Under the pieces are notes generated by a model that worked only from the letters and a program-made list of their open reading frames with translations, did no database searches and was not told the origin of the DNA. Positions 45,009 to 54,607 of a DNA stretch of 64,000 nt are shown here, one piece after another. The position numbers and the translations under genes were made by a program. Position 1 is the first letter of the stretch, and every line of letters begins with the position of its first letter. The stretch is from Maribellus maritimus. GTDB taxonomy: Bacteria; Bacteroidota; Bacteroidia; Bacteroidales; Prolixibacteraceae. The stretch spans positions 1-64,000 of the forward strand of contig NZ_JAIKLE010000021.1 in NCBI RefSeq assembly GCF_022267315.1, written 5' to 3'.

Positions 45009-48000
45009 TTAAAATTCAACATTAAGTTTAACTCCATAAGAACGAGTCCAAGGTGTAACATTGTAATATTCAGCACCCTGAATCCATGTATTTCCATTTG
45101 AGATAAAAGCGAGCTCCGGATCAACCGGTATTTTTGCTTTTGTCCAAGTGAACACGTTTTGTGCAATTAAAGACAGTGATACATTACTCAATTTAGCTTT
45201 TTGTATCCACTGCTGAGGGAACTTATAAGTTATTGACAACTCTCTTAATTTCACATAACTGGCACTATAAATATTATTTCCTCCATAATATCTTGTTGAA
45301 CGTTTATTCGCTTCAAAAGGAGTCATCCATACCGTCTCGTCACCTCCTAAGTTTTCGATATATCCTCCGTTACCATCTTCACGAACACCGGGAATAAAAC
45401 TTGCGTCGTTAACGTAAACCGTTTCGCCTGTATTCTTATTCACGTATGACCTTGAATTCCGAGTCGCTTCATCGGGCCATTCAAATCCACCATAATCACC
45501 GGTTCGGCCACCAACCCAAAGGTTAAAATATTTATCAGGGTTATCTTTAATTTGTTGTACTATGTCTTTATTTCTATCGTAATCTACGCCTGAAAAGGTT
45601 TCTTCAAGCCACCCGTTATTTCTGAAAAACTCCATAGTTCTGGAATAGAACTCTCCTCCTGCTCTCCAATCAAAATTAGCAAACAAACTAAAATTTTTGT
45701 ATCTAATTGTGGGTTGTATTCCCATCAAAAATTTATGGTTAAAATTACCAACCTTTTCCATTTTTTCTTCCCGGTTATCTTTTTGAGGTCTGCCATTTGA
45801 AGCAATTATCGGATAGTTATAATATTCTGACTCCTCATCTTCCACTTTCAAATAAGGATAGGCATATATATTTCCAATATTGTCTCCTACGTAACTTCTT
45901 AACCTTACCTCTCCAACAGAACCAAACTGATAATATGATATACCATCGGCCAGCTCAACAATTTTCGTCCTGTTTCTGGTCAATGTTATTCCCAAACCAG
46001 CAGAAAAGTCACGTTGTCTTACTATATCGGTATTTAAGGATACATCCCATCCTTTTCCCTGAACAAGGCCTGCATTAATTTGCTTTGCAGTGGCTCCTGA
46101 TTCGTTTGGTATTGAGATACTAAGTACCTGGTTTTTATTGTCTACTACATAATAAGTAGCATCCAGGTTAATCCTGTTTTTCAGAAAAGAAAGATCCAAG
46201 CCAATTTCTTTTGAAGTTGCTATTTCAGGTTTCAATTCCGAGTTTCTCAATGTTCCAGGCATATACATCTGTTTTGCTTCTCCCCAATCGGCAGCAGTGG
46301 CATAATACTGAGTTAATGCATAAGAACCAACATCGTTACCTACCTGTGCATATCCAGCTCTCAGTTTTGCTATATCAACCCAGGATGGTAATTGAAATAA
46401 TTCATTAACCAGAAAGCTTAAAGAAGCTGATGGATAGAAATATGATCTATTGTCCTTTGGCAAAGTGCTCGACCAATCGTTTCTTGCGGTTAAATCCAGA
46501 TAAATCATATCCTGGTATCCTAATGAAACGGAGCCGTATATACTATTAACTGCTTTTTCTGCCCATAAACTGTTATAAGATACAGTTCCCGGAACTCCGT
46601 TCGAAACTGTAAATAATCCGGGCAATACAAGTTGAGATGCCTGGTTAGAAATGGCATCATCGTAATTATATCGGAGGTTCCCTCCAACATTTGCTGTAAG
46701 GTTTAAACCGTCGATAATACTCTTATTGTAGGTAAACATCCCTTCCCAGTTTTCCTCTTTTGCCAGAGTTCTTTGAATGGAATATGCTCCATTTGAATTA
46801 TCGTAATCACTCCAGGCAACTTTGGCCTCATTTCTTTGATTTACTACATTTGTTAAGTATCTAACCATGAAATTAAGATCTTTAAATACCTCCCAATCCA
46901 ACTGGAGCTTTGCCATGGTTTGATTTCGTTTAAAACCATTAAGATTCTCGTAGATATTGAAATAAGGATTATTTTGTTTGGGCTTAGTTTTTCTCTGCTG
47001 AATATTCTCCTGACCATCTAACCAATAATCTTTCAAATCGAGGATATTAACCTGCACTCCCATTTCAAGAACAGATCTGGAGGGGTCGCGACGACCTGTA
47101 CTGATATTTTGTCTATTGTCCGATCCAGCCTCTGAAATATTAATCACTGCACTAACCTTTAAATTATCAGTAAGATCAAAACTTCCGTTCATACCTATTG
47201 TTTTTCTGGAATAGTCGGTATTTGGCAAAATACCTTCATTCGTCAGGTTCCCAATGGAAACGCGGAAATTTGCTTTTTCATATTTACCGTCAAAAGCCAG
47301 GTTATTCGACTGGCTAAAACCGTTCTGATAAAAATTCTGCTGTCTGTCTGGATAAGCAACCAAAGGTTGCAACGATGTGCCGTCATTACTTAAAGTTGAT
47401 TTATCCCACTGGTAAGAATCAGGAAATGTTCCATCAAGAATAGCTCCCCACGATTCGTTTTCCTGTTCCCCTAAACTATATGCACCTTCCTTACCGGAAG
47501 CGAATTTCGACTGAAATGGAACAAAATGATAGGGATCGTCGAGAAGAAAAGATGAATTAAAAGAAACTCCAATTCCTTTTTTTGCACCTTTTCCTGATTT
47601 GGTTGTAATAATTACGACACCATTTCCAGCCCGGGAACCATATAATGCAGCTGCACTTGGTCCTTTCAAAATGGACATGGACTCAATATCTTCCGTATTC
47701 AGGTCAGAAATAGCGTTTCCCATATCAGCATCCTGATAGTTGTTATCAATACCATTATCCACCGGAACACCATCAATTACAAACAAGGGCTGATTTTTTG
47801 TATTTAAAGAACTCGCCCCGCGAATAACCATATTTACAGAAGAACCAGCAAGACCATACATTTGTGAGACCTGGACACCTGCAGCTTTTCCAGCGACCGC
47901 ATTCAATACACTTCCCTGAGAGGTTTCAGTCAGTTCATCTCCCCCAACCTCTCCTACGGAATATCCCAGAGACTTTTTCTCTCTTGTTATTCCGAGGGCA

Positions 48001-48653
48001 GTAACAACAACCTCATCAATACCAACGGCTTCTTCGGCCATTATTATATCAATCGTCGTTTCATTGCGGACAACAACTTCCTGCGTTTTTAACCCTATAA
48101 AGGAAAAAACAAGAACGTCGTCTGCTGAAATATCAGTTAATGTATAAACTCCGTTTATGTCAGAAACTGTTCCTTTGGTAGTTCCTTTCACGGAGACCGA
48201 AACTCCGGGAATTGACTCTCCTCCGCTATTTGTTATTGTTCCGGTTATCGTTTTAAGTTGCTGCACATTTTCTTCTCTGAATGCAATATTGGTCAGCGCA
48301 ATCTGTCGGTTATTAATCTTATAAACGATATTGGTATTGTCGAAAATTTCATTTAATATTTCCGTTACCAACTTATTTTTTGCACTGACAGAAACGCGTC
48401 TTTCCACATCAACTTTATGCGCTTCATACATAAAATAAAACTCCGATTGGTCTTCAATTTTACCCAATATACTTTTTATCGTGGCATTGGAAAAATCAAT
48501 ATCCAAACGGGTGGTTTGGGAATAAGATCCAACAGCCAGAACCTGACTGATAAAAATGATGGTTACGAATAATGTTGCTCTCATTTTTCTAAATAGTTGT
48601 GATTTCCAGAGCATAGAAACCCCGGTAATCAACACAAAATGTTTTTTTTTCAT
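45009..48653 (-). CDS. SusC/RagA-family TonB-dependent transporter with STN domain
   Basis: A 1214-residue outer-membrane importer. After the signal region comes an STN domain (DIDFSNATIKSILGKIEDQSEFYFMYEA in two parts, about residues 50-120), then a CarboxypepD_reg-like domain (ITGTITNSGGESIPGVSV), the TonB plug with GVQVSQMYGLAGSSVNMVIRG in two parts and MSILKGPSAAALYGSRAGNG, and the barrel ending GVKLNVEF. The STN domain usually contacts FecR, so this SusC probably signals substrate binding to the sigma factor encoded just upstream. Length suits SusC with STN. Forms a pair with SusD downstream. Confidence 0.94.
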   Translation of the reverse strand: MKKKHFVLITGVSMLWKSQLFRKMRATLFVTIIFISQVLAVGSYSQTTRLDIDFSNATIKSILGKIEDQSEFYFMYEAHKVDVERRVSVSAKNKLVTEILNEIFDNTNIVYKINNRQIALTNIAFREENVQQLKTITGTITNSGGESIPGVSVSVKGTTKGTVSDINGVYTLTDISADDVLVFSFIGLKTQEVVVRNETTIDIIMAEEAVGIDEVVVTALGITREKKSLGYSVGEVGGDELTETSQGSVLNAVAGKAAGVQVSQMYGLAGSSVNMVIRGASSLNTKNQPLFVIDGVPVDNGIDNNYQDADMGNAISDLNTEDIESMSILKGPSAAALYGSRAGNGVVIITTKSGKGAKKGIGVSFNSSFLLDDPYHFVPFQSKFASGKEGAYSLGEQENESWGAILDGTFPDSYQWDKSTLSNDGTSLQPLVAYPDRQQNFYQNGFSQSNNLAFDGKYEKANFRVSIGNLTNEGILPNTDYSRKTIGMNGSFDLTDNLKVSAVINISEAGSDNRQNISTGRRDPSRSVLEMGVQVNILDLKDYWLDGQENIQQRKTKPKQNNPYFNIYENLNGFKRNQTMAKLQLDWEVFKDLNFMVRYLTNVVNQRNEAKVAWSDYDNSNGAYSIQRTLAKEENWEGMFTYNKSIIDGLNLTANVGGNLRYNYDDAISNQASQLVLPGLFTVSNGVPGTVSYNSLWAEKAVNSIYGSVSLGYQDMIYLDLTARNDWSSTLPKDNRSYFYPSASLSFLVNELFQLPSWVDIAKLRAGYAQVGNDVGSYALTQYYATAADWGEAKQMYMPGTLRNSELKPEIATSKEIGLDLSFLKNRINLDATYYVVDNKNQVLSISIPNESGATAKQINAGLVQGKGWDVSLNTDIVRQRDFSAGLGITLTRNRTKIVELADGISYYQFGSVGEVRLRSYVGDNIGNIYAYPYLKVEDEESEYYNYPIIASNGRPQKDNREEKMEKVGNFNHKFLMGIQPTIRYKNFSLFANFDWRAGGEFYSRTMEFFRNNGWLEETFSGVDYDRNKDIVQQIKDNPDKYFNLWVGGRTGDYGGFEWPDEATRNSRSYVNKNTGETVYVNDASFIPGVREDGNGGYIENLGGDETVWMTPFEANKRSTRYYGGNNIYSASYVKLRELSITYKFPQQWIQKAKLSNVSLSLIAQNVFTWTKAKIPVDPELAFISNGNTWIQGAEYYNVTPWTRSYGVKLNVEF

Positions 48654-48733
48654 AAATTTGTTCTGATTTATTTTTTACAATTAAATTATTTAGGCCTCTC
48701 TTTGAGCTAAAAAGAGGAGGCTCCAAAAAAGAC

Positions 48734-48762
48734 TAAAGGGGATGTTGGCGCATCTCCTTTTT
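48734..48762 (-). terminator. Hairpin between fecR and susC, probable terminator or attenuator
   Basis: On the minus strand the stem AAAGGAGATG/CATCCCCTTT (one mismatch) is followed by AGTCTTTTTT. It lies in the 143-base gap between the fecR stop and the susC start, so susC probably has its own sigma-dependent start downstream. The plus-strand form, with a run of seven T, is an even better terminator. A second imperfect GGCCTCTCTTT/AAAGAGGAGGC stem is at 48693-48721. Confidence 0.45.
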
Positions 48763-48796
48763 TTGCAGTTTTAGTTTTTTCTCATAAGCATCTTTT

Positions 48797-49840
48797 CTAT
48801 TTTTTTTGTTTTTTACCGTAACTTACTTCTATTACTACCGGCACTTGCGGGTTATGGCTGTAATATATTTTGTAAGATACATCACAGGTATATTCAATTA
48901 GTTTAAAGATCTCTTCAAGACTTTCATCTACAATTGTTGCATTAAAAACTAAATTGTAAACATCGGGAGTATTTACATTAATTTTCACACCATACCAGTG
49001 CTCAAGTTTCGAAATTACTTCTTTCATGGGCGTATCTTTAAATATTAACACACCATCTTTCCATGAAATATATTCATAAGTATCAACTTTCTGCAAGGAT
49101 AATATTTTCTTCTGTTCGTCGAATTGAGCCATATGTCCCGGTCGCAAATCCAGGGGTTGAAAAAGATTATTTATGTGTGTCAATTCAATTTTTCCTTTCT
49201 CCAGAATGACATTAACCTTATTGTCTTCAGGAAAAGAACAAACATCAAATTCTGTCCCTAAAACTCTTACTTTTAAGTTGCCACAGCTTACAATCAAGGG
49301 AATTTCTTCATTTCTTTGAACCTTAAAAAAAGCTTCTCCGTCGAGTTTGATATTTCTGTTTTCAATTGAAAATTTATTACTGTAGGATAATGTTGTTTGA
49401 GAATTTAGCCAAACAACTGAGCTGTCCGGTAATATAATTCTGGAGGTCTGCCCGTTTTCCGTTACAAAGGAGGTAAAAAACTCCGGGGTAGTTATCTCCG
49501 AACCTTCTGAACGATTAAAATAACCAAACAAACTTCCCGATAAACCTGCTAACAATATGACAGAAGCAGCTAACTTCCACCTTGATATTTGTTTTCTTAA
49601 TTTTATAGCAACATTTTTCTCTTCATATTTTTTCCAGGCTCTTTCGAGATCTATACTTTCGAAAGCTTCAATGTTTCGGGCTATTTCTCGTTCATCCGTA
49701 AGAATTTTGAATTTGGCTTCATTTTCAGGCAACTCATTTATCCATGAATGCAGCATTTCCATTTCATTACCGGACTCTTTCCCTGTAATAAAATTTCCAA
49801 TGATTTTTCCAATTCTAATTCGATCTAAGATCTTTGCCAT
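48797..49840 (-). CDS. FecR-family anti-sigma factor
   Basis: A 347-residue single-pass inner-membrane protein. The N-terminal cytoplasmic part is followed by a membrane segment (about residues 88-106, LAASVILLAGLSGSLFGYF), the FecR domain (TENGQTSRIILPDSSVVWLN; GEAFFKV) and a C-terminal DUF4974 domain (FKDTPMKEVISKLEHWYGVKI) that resembles the STN fold and contacts the transporter. It sequesters the ECF sigma factor encoded immediately upstream and releases it when SusC signals. Gene order sigma-fecR-susC-susD is the standard trans-envelope arrangement. Confidence 0.93.
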   Translation of the reverse strand: MAKILDRIRIGKIIGNFITGKESGNEMEMLHSWINELPENEAKFKILTDEREIARNIEAFESIDLERAWKKYEEKNVAIKLRKQISRWKLAASVILLAGLSGSLFGYFNRSEGSEITTPEFFTSFVTENGQTSRIILPDSSVVWLNSQTTLSYSNKFSIENRNIKLDGEAFFKVQRNEEIPLIVSCGNLKVRVLGTEFDVCSFPEDNKVNVILEKGKIELTHINNLFQPLDLRPGHMAQFDEQKKILSLQKVDTYEYISWKDGVLIFKDTPMKEVISKLEHWYGVKINVNTPDVYNLVFNATIVDESLEEIFKLIEYTCDVSYKIYYSHNPQVPVVIEVSYGKKQKK

Positions 49841-49942
49841 TTGACATGGATAAGTTTGAATTCTTTAACTAAGAAACGAGCTTAAGCAAAAACCGGATTA
49901 CACGGAATTAATATTTTTTTCAAATTTTTGCTTTCCCTAAAA

Positions 49943-50506
49943 TTACAATTGGCGAATAAATTTTGAAGGTTTAAAGAAAACAGCAAGTTTTGCTCTTAAA
50001 ACTTTGTATGATCTGGCCTTATGTGTTCGAACAGTATTTACTCCGATGTTTAGTTGCCCTGCAATTTCTTCATTAGAATTATCATTCATCGACAACAATA
50101 AAACTTTTCGTCCCATTTCAGGAAGTTTATTTATTTCCCTGTAAATAACGCTGTACGTTTCGTTTTTTAATACCTCATCCAAAAAAAACTCGCTTTCATG
50201 GCAACTGTTCTTTGTTAAATCCATGTATTTTTTTTCCACCTTCTGATGCTTTAAATAATCGAGGCAGGAATTTCGAACTGACTTGTAGAAGAAAGCTTTT
50301 AACGCTTTTATATTCAGAAACACATTTTGCCGCTCCCAGAAAGAAATAAACACATCCTGAACAATATCTTCACAGATACTTTTGTCCGCAATATATTTTT
50401 CAGCAAAAACAGTTAAAACCGGGTAATATGAATAGAAAAAATCTTTAACGAAAATGTGATTTCCATCTTCAAATCTGATTTTTATATCTTTAAAAGTCTT
50501 TTTCAT
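49943..50506 (-). CDS. ECF RNA polymerase sigma factor (FecI-like)
   Basis: About 187 residues from the ATG at 50506; the longer frame to 50533 begins with an unlikely MESVFVTCL stretch. Region 2 shows FAEKYIADKSICEDIVQDVFISFW and region 4 the HTH (MNDNSNEEIAGQLNIGVNTVRTHKARS in two parts). It belongs to the Bacteroidetes FecI-like sigma-70 group. It precedes fecR by about 100 bases. Expected to direct transcription of the susCD promoter in response to SusC signalling. A perfect inverted repeat lies 67 bases upstream of the start. Confidence 0.92.
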   Translation of the reverse strand: MKKTFKDIKIRFEDGNHIFVKDFFYSYYPVLTVFAEKYIADKSICEDIVQDVFISFWERQNVFLNIKALKAFFYKSVRNSCLDYLKHQKVEKKYMDLTKNSCHESEFFLDEVLKNETYSVIYREINKLPEMGRKVLLLSMNDNSNEEIAGQLNIGVNTVRTHKARSYKVLRAKLAVFFKPSKFIRQL

Positions 50507-50572
50507 TAAGCATGTTACAAAAACAGACTCCAAACAGTGCTAAATCGTTTTAATTCAATGGTATAATATTAC

Positions 50573-50593
50573 ACATAATTTATTAAATTATGT
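50573..50593. promoter_or_regulatory. Perfect inverted repeat upstream of the ECF sigma gene
   Basis: Arms ACATAATTT and AAATTATGT are perfect 9-base inverted repeats around ATT. The site lies between the phosphoesterase stop and the sigma-factor start. It could be an operator or an AT-rich hairpin; no T-run supports a terminator. Confidence 0.35.
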
Positions 50594-50686
50594 AAACATT
50601 AATTTAACAAATATCAATAGAATTTTAACCCACCCGACTTCATGTAGTAAGATTTAATGAAAATGCAGTTTAAATGTAACAAAAAA

Positions 50687-51661
50687 TTATTCAGAGAGTG
50701 TAAATTTCAGTTTGCGCGATGATATTTCCGGCCGCATGTATTTCTTCATCTGTTCGGGGTACCCCAATTCCCATGGAGACGGGCCAACCCATTCAGATTT
50801 TTTGCCTTTTATTTTAATATAACCTTCCTTTGAAATTTCGATAACAGTGAACAAGGGCTCTTTAAACGGAGCTGTATATTTAATCCATTTAAAGTTTTTA
50901 TCCACCTCCTTATTGTAACGAATATACTCATAATCTTCGCCCAGCCAATGATACGACATGGAAGTAATAGTGACGTACCATATTTCATTTATTCTTTCAG
51001 CAAAATCCCAGTGCGAATGCCCATTGAAACAGGCAATTACTTTTTTATCCGTATTTTTGGAATTATGTTTTTCAAAAATTGCCTGTACTTCTTTGTAATT
51101 TTCAACACCATAATCTTCTTCTGCACCATGATACAGTTGTAACCCCTGGTGTGAAAAAATAATTACAGGATGCATAGAATTTGCCAGGTCACTTTTTAGC
51201 CATTCGATCTGTTTGGGTCCTACAAATTGTTTATAGCCTTTATCTTCGGGATTTTTTTTGTCGTTTCCATCAAGTACGATACAGTGAAAACCATTTTTGT
51301 CAAATGAATAATAGCCCGACTTCATTTTTCGAAACTCAATGGCGTCCTCTCTTGAAGTCCCGCCATCCATTTCGTGATTTCCTATTACATGATACTTCTC
51401 TCCCTTGAAAGAGTTCCAAATATCAAAATAATGAAGATATTCTTCTTTGGGAATTCCAAAATCACCCAATTCTATTATAAAATCAGGATTAATCGCATTC
51501 ATGCTGTCAATAAATGTTTGAATACGGTATTCTGCATCGTGCATGGTTGGCAGATGAACATCTGTACAGACTCCTATGGTAACAATGTCATCGTTCGTTC
51601 TATTGCAGCACGAGATAAAAAAGGCAACACATAAAATCAAAAGCTTTATTTTGTATTTCAT
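50687..51661 (-). CDS. Secreted calcineurin-like metallophosphoesterase, lipoprotein
   Basis: A 324-residue lipoprotein (signal MKYKIKLLILCVAFFISC) with calcineurin-like phosphoesterase motifs: GVCTDVHLP, LGDFGIPK (GDxx), IGNHEMDGG (GNHE), IFSHQGLQ and FNGHSHWDF (GHxH). It resembles the phosphoesterase at 13635, and both lie within glycan gene clusters. It starts 16 bases after the preceding gene on the minus strand, so belongs to that operon. Likely a periplasmic phosphatase or phosphodiesterase; the substrate is unknown. Confidence 0.85.
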   Translation of the reverse strand: MKYKIKLLILCVAFFISCCNRTNDDIVTIGVCTDVHLPTMHDAEYRIQTFIDSMNAINPDFIIELGDFGIPKEEYLHYFDIWNSFKGEKYHVIGNHEMDGGTSREDAIEFRKMKSGYYSFDKNGFHCIVLDGNDKKNPEDKGYKQFVGPKQIEWLKSDLANSMHPVIIFSHQGLQLYHGAEEDYGVENYKEVQAIFEKHNSKNTDKKVIACFNGHSHWDFAERINEIWYVTITSMSYHWLGEDYEYIRYNKEVDKNFKWIKYTAPFKEPLFTVIEISKEGYIKIKGKKSEWVGPSPWELGYPEQMKKYMRPEISSRKLKFTLSE

Positions 51662-51676
51662 AAGAAGAAGTTCAGG

Positions 51677-53950
51677 CTAACTACTTTGAATAATCTCCAG
51701 ATAACGGGCCATCCAGTATGGCCACAACCAAAATACAGGCTCGCGTTCCAGTGTTGGATTTCCTTGTACCGCAGCCCAGGGATTTTTATCCCAGCGAACG
51801 GTAGCGCGGATACTTGCAGGCGGGAGTTCTGCAATTTGAACCTCTTCCAAAATAGGATGGCGAACAACTGTAACATCCTCGCGAATGGTATGGTCGATTC
51901 TCCAATCAACCAAATCGAGCGGTGCATCGATCAAAAATTCTATGGTTTGCTTCACATTTACCTTATTTCCGGTAGCCAAAGCATAGGTTAAATTGTTTAT
52001 CAGATTTTCACCAGCCGGCTGTTTGGCCATCCATTCTTCAGCCAGATTTTGATAAAACTTCTTTAATTCCGGATCCTTTTCGTACTTCAACAAAATCGGA
52101 AAAAGATAGCCTTCCATAGTAAGATCAAAATATATCTGCCAGGCCGGATTTTTCTGGTTCAATATCGATGTATTTTTCAGATAACCTTCATTTTCAATTA
52201 GTCTTTTATACTCGTTCTCATACTTTTCTTTTCCGGTAATGTGAGCGGCAAATTTTAAAAATGCCAGTAATTCAAATGAATTAAGGGCTTTTTCAGACGA
52301 CCAGTCCGGGTCATCATTTAGTTTATCCGGCGACCACACTCCCCAGCGCGTGTGTTTGCCGTCAACATCAACCAGATTATAATCATTTTTAATTAATCCG
52401 TCTATTATATTTGCAACATGTTCCCTGATAGCTTTTTTATCTTCTTCCTGCGCAGCATATTCATAAAAGAAAAAATAGGACATCATATGACCACACATTT
52501 CATCACTGCTGGTATCACCTTTCCAAAGCCATTTTTTGTCTTCCGACAAGCGCCAACGCTTTTCCACCGGTTTGTACCGCGGATCGTTTACCAAAGCTTC
52601 GGCTAATTGCCGGTTGGTATAAATGCGGTTTGGATCATGTACTTCTGTCCAATCATGCGGAACAATGGTTCTGGCAAAAATGGTTTCAGTGCCGGTTACC
52701 TCACGCAAATAACGTAGAAAATCAAACGCCTTTCGGGCTTTCTCCAATGCATTTTTATCCTTTGTTACTGCATATCTGAAACTTTCCATAGCAAGGTATC
52801 CACCTGTGTATTCGCCGTCGTTGTCATCATCGGCTTTAAACCAAAGCGAAGTATCGCCGGGGATTTCAAGCCGAACATTGCAACAAATCCAGGGGTCGCG
52901 AATATGTCTTCTCATCAGCTGCTCATAATAATCCTGGTGCTTATCTGCTAATGTCATTTCTTTTTGCCGAATGGAGCTAACACCCCCTGCCGTTGCCACC
53001 CAGGCATTTCCATCGTCATCAAAAGCCACATCATTCACTTTATTGTCCATTAACCATCTTCGGCTAAAACGCAAGGAATGAGAGCCATCTCTTGCGTAAC
53101 GCACAACTCCAACGTCAGTTCCTACCCACATAACACTATCAGGAGACAATCGCACACAGTTCACAAAAATGGAAGGAATCCCATTTTCAGGTTTAAGATT
53201 TTTAACCAGTTTGTTATTGTTCCGGATGGATACTCCCCCCATTACGCCAGCCCATAAATTACTTACCGGGTCAAAAGCTACGGAATTTACATAGCAACTC
53301 ACTAACTCGGTTGTATCCTGAAACAAGCGGGCTTTTCCGTCATTACACAAATAAAGGCCAGCGTCGGTTGCAACAAATAAATCTCCGTTTTCATCTATAA
53401 TTGCATCGCGAACGGAGCGCGCTATGTTATATTCCTGTTTTTGCCACTGGTCTCCATTCGAATACCAAATTCCCATTGGCCCCAGCGCGTAACATTCGTT
53501 TCCGCGTGAACAAATTACGGAAATGGGAACTGTAACATTTTCAACCTTATTAAGCTTATTATTTTGAATTTCATAGAGACCATTCCATGTCCCTAATAAA
53601 ACAGTTTCGTTATTTTTTGCAACAGCATAAGCAGGCCCCTTGTTTTTATCTCCTATAACCGGTGTCCAATTCCGCGATCCGGCGTTTTTTCGAAATACAC
53701 CGCCAGCAGTAGCTATCCACACATTGGAATTATTGTCGACCAAAATACTGCGCACTTCATTATCTGCTTCACTCTCGCCAATCTTAAACGCCTCATGAAA
53801 TTCCTGAATAAAAGGTGTATCAAAATAAACTGAATCAGCGAAGGTCGCTTTTTTTTCACGAGAGTCTTTTTGGCAGGAGACTGAATTTATTATTAATAAA
53901 ATTAATCCTACCCAGAAACCTACCTGTTTCAATAAATTTTTAAATTTCAT
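51677..53950 (-). CDS. Propeller plus (alpha/alpha) toroid lipoprotein
   Basis: A 757-residue lipoprotein (ILLIINSVSC lipobox). Residues about 55-320 form a propeller of regulator-type repeats (VRSILVDNNSNVWIATAGGVFR; NDVAFDDDGNAWVATAGGVS in parts) like the sensor domains of Bacteroidetes hybrid two-component systems. No histidine kinase follows. Instead residues about 330-757 look helical and glycosidase-like (WFKADDDNDGEYTGGYLA; DEMCGHMMSYFFFYEY; LAFLKFAAHITGKEKYENEY). The C-terminal part resembles (alpha/alpha) toroid enzymes such as lyases, but I cannot name a family or catalytic residue. Between a phosphoesterase and a DUF1349 gene in the rhamnosidase operon. Confidence 0.6.
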   Translation of the reverse strand: MKFKNLLKQVGFWVGLILLIINSVSCQKDSREKKATFADSVYFDTPFIQEFHEAFKIGESEADNEVRSILVDNNSNVWIATAGGVFRKNAGSRNWTPVIGDKNKGPAYAVAKNNETVLLGTWNGLYEIQNNKLNKVENVTVPISVICSRGNECYALGPMGIWYSNGDQWQKQEYNIARSVRDAIIDENGDLFVATDAGLYLCNDGKARLFQDTTELVSCYVNSVAFDPVSNLWAGVMGGVSIRNNNKLVKNLKPENGIPSIFVNCVRLSPDSVMWVGTDVGVVRYARDGSHSLRFSRRWLMDNKVNDVAFDDDGNAWVATAGGVSSIRQKEMTLADKHQDYYEQLMRRHIRDPWICCNVRLEIPGDTSLWFKADDDNDGEYTGGYLAMESFRYAVTKDKNALEKARKAFDFLRYLREVTGTETIFARTIVPHDWTEVHDPNRIYTNRQLAEALVNDPRYKPVEKRWRLSEDKKWLWKGDTSSDEMCGHMMSYFFFYEYAAQEEDKKAIREHVANIIDGLIKNDYNLVDVDGKHTRWGVWSPDKLNDDPDWSSEKALNSFELLAFLKFAAHITGKEKYENEYKRLIENEGYLKNTSILNQKNPAWQIYFDLTMEGYLFPILLKYEKDPELKKFYQNLAEEWMAKQPAGENLINNLTYALATGNKVNVKQTIEFLIDAPLDLVDWRIDHTIREDVTVVRHPILEEVQIAELPPASIRATVRWDKNPWAAVQGNPTLEREPVFWLWPYWMARYLEIIQSS

Positions 53951-53961
53951 TCAGCACCAGT

Positions 53962-54549
53962 TTAATTGTATTTTGGCCAAATACACGGACCTATTTTAAA
54001 TTCGGAGAAAGTGGCATTAAAACTTGATTGCAAAGGGCTGCAGGCATAAACCCCGATATTTGCCAGCTCAATTAGTTGATGAAAATGAAATATCCTCATT
54101 TGACGAAAATGAATTCCATCGGTGGAGTTTTCCACCAAAAAATCCTGTTCACTCCTACTTAACCTATACCACATTTCAGAAATAGTAGCGGGAATGTCGG
54201 TGGTCGCCCAGTCGGAATATCCAAGATTGGTGGCCACCGAGCCTAGACGCGCAAATTCTTCATTCTCATATTCCACAGACACTTTCAACCAATTTTCACT
54301 GTCCTGATAAAGCAAAATACCACACTGATCATACATAAAATCAGAATCAAAACTCGTTTTTACGCTGAAGGTAAAGTCTCCGCTTAGTTCTGCTAAAAAA
54401 CCAGGTGCGCTGTCATTCTGAAAACCATAATGTGTTCGCTGCCATAAATCCGTTCCGGCTTCAGTTGTAATTTTCAGGTGATCATCCGCAAGTTTAAAAT
54501 TCCTGGGTTTGTTTATCCATTTAAAGGCTCTTAAATCCGATTGATTCAT
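53962..54549 (-). CDS. DUF1349 domain protein, cytoplasmic
   Basis: About 195 residues from the ATG at 54549; the longer frame to 54585 adds residues unlike the family. DUF1349 features are LTTEAGTDLWQRTHYGFQ-like start, CGILLYQDSENWLKVSVEYEN in parts, and VENSTDGIHFRQMRIF. It is a concanavalin-like beta sandwich that may bind or process carbohydrate. No signal peptide is present, so it is probably cytoplasmic, unlike the DUF1349-like domain at the end of the GH141-like protein. It lies 22-60 bases after the second GH78 gene. Confidence 0.75.
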   Translation of the reverse strand: MNQSDLRAFKWINKPRNFKLADDHLKITTEAGTDLWQRTHYGFQNDSAPGFLAELSGDFTFSVKTSFDSDFMYDQCGILLYQDSENWLKVSVEYENEEFARLGSVATNLGYSDWATTDIPATISEMWYRLSRSEQDFLVENSTDGIHFRQMRIFHFHQLIELANIGVYACSPLQSSFNATFSEFKIGPCIWPKYN

Positions 54550-54607
54550 ATCTAAATATTTAATTTTCAAATCTTTGTAAAACACCTATTCATCTTGGCT
54601 CTTTGCA

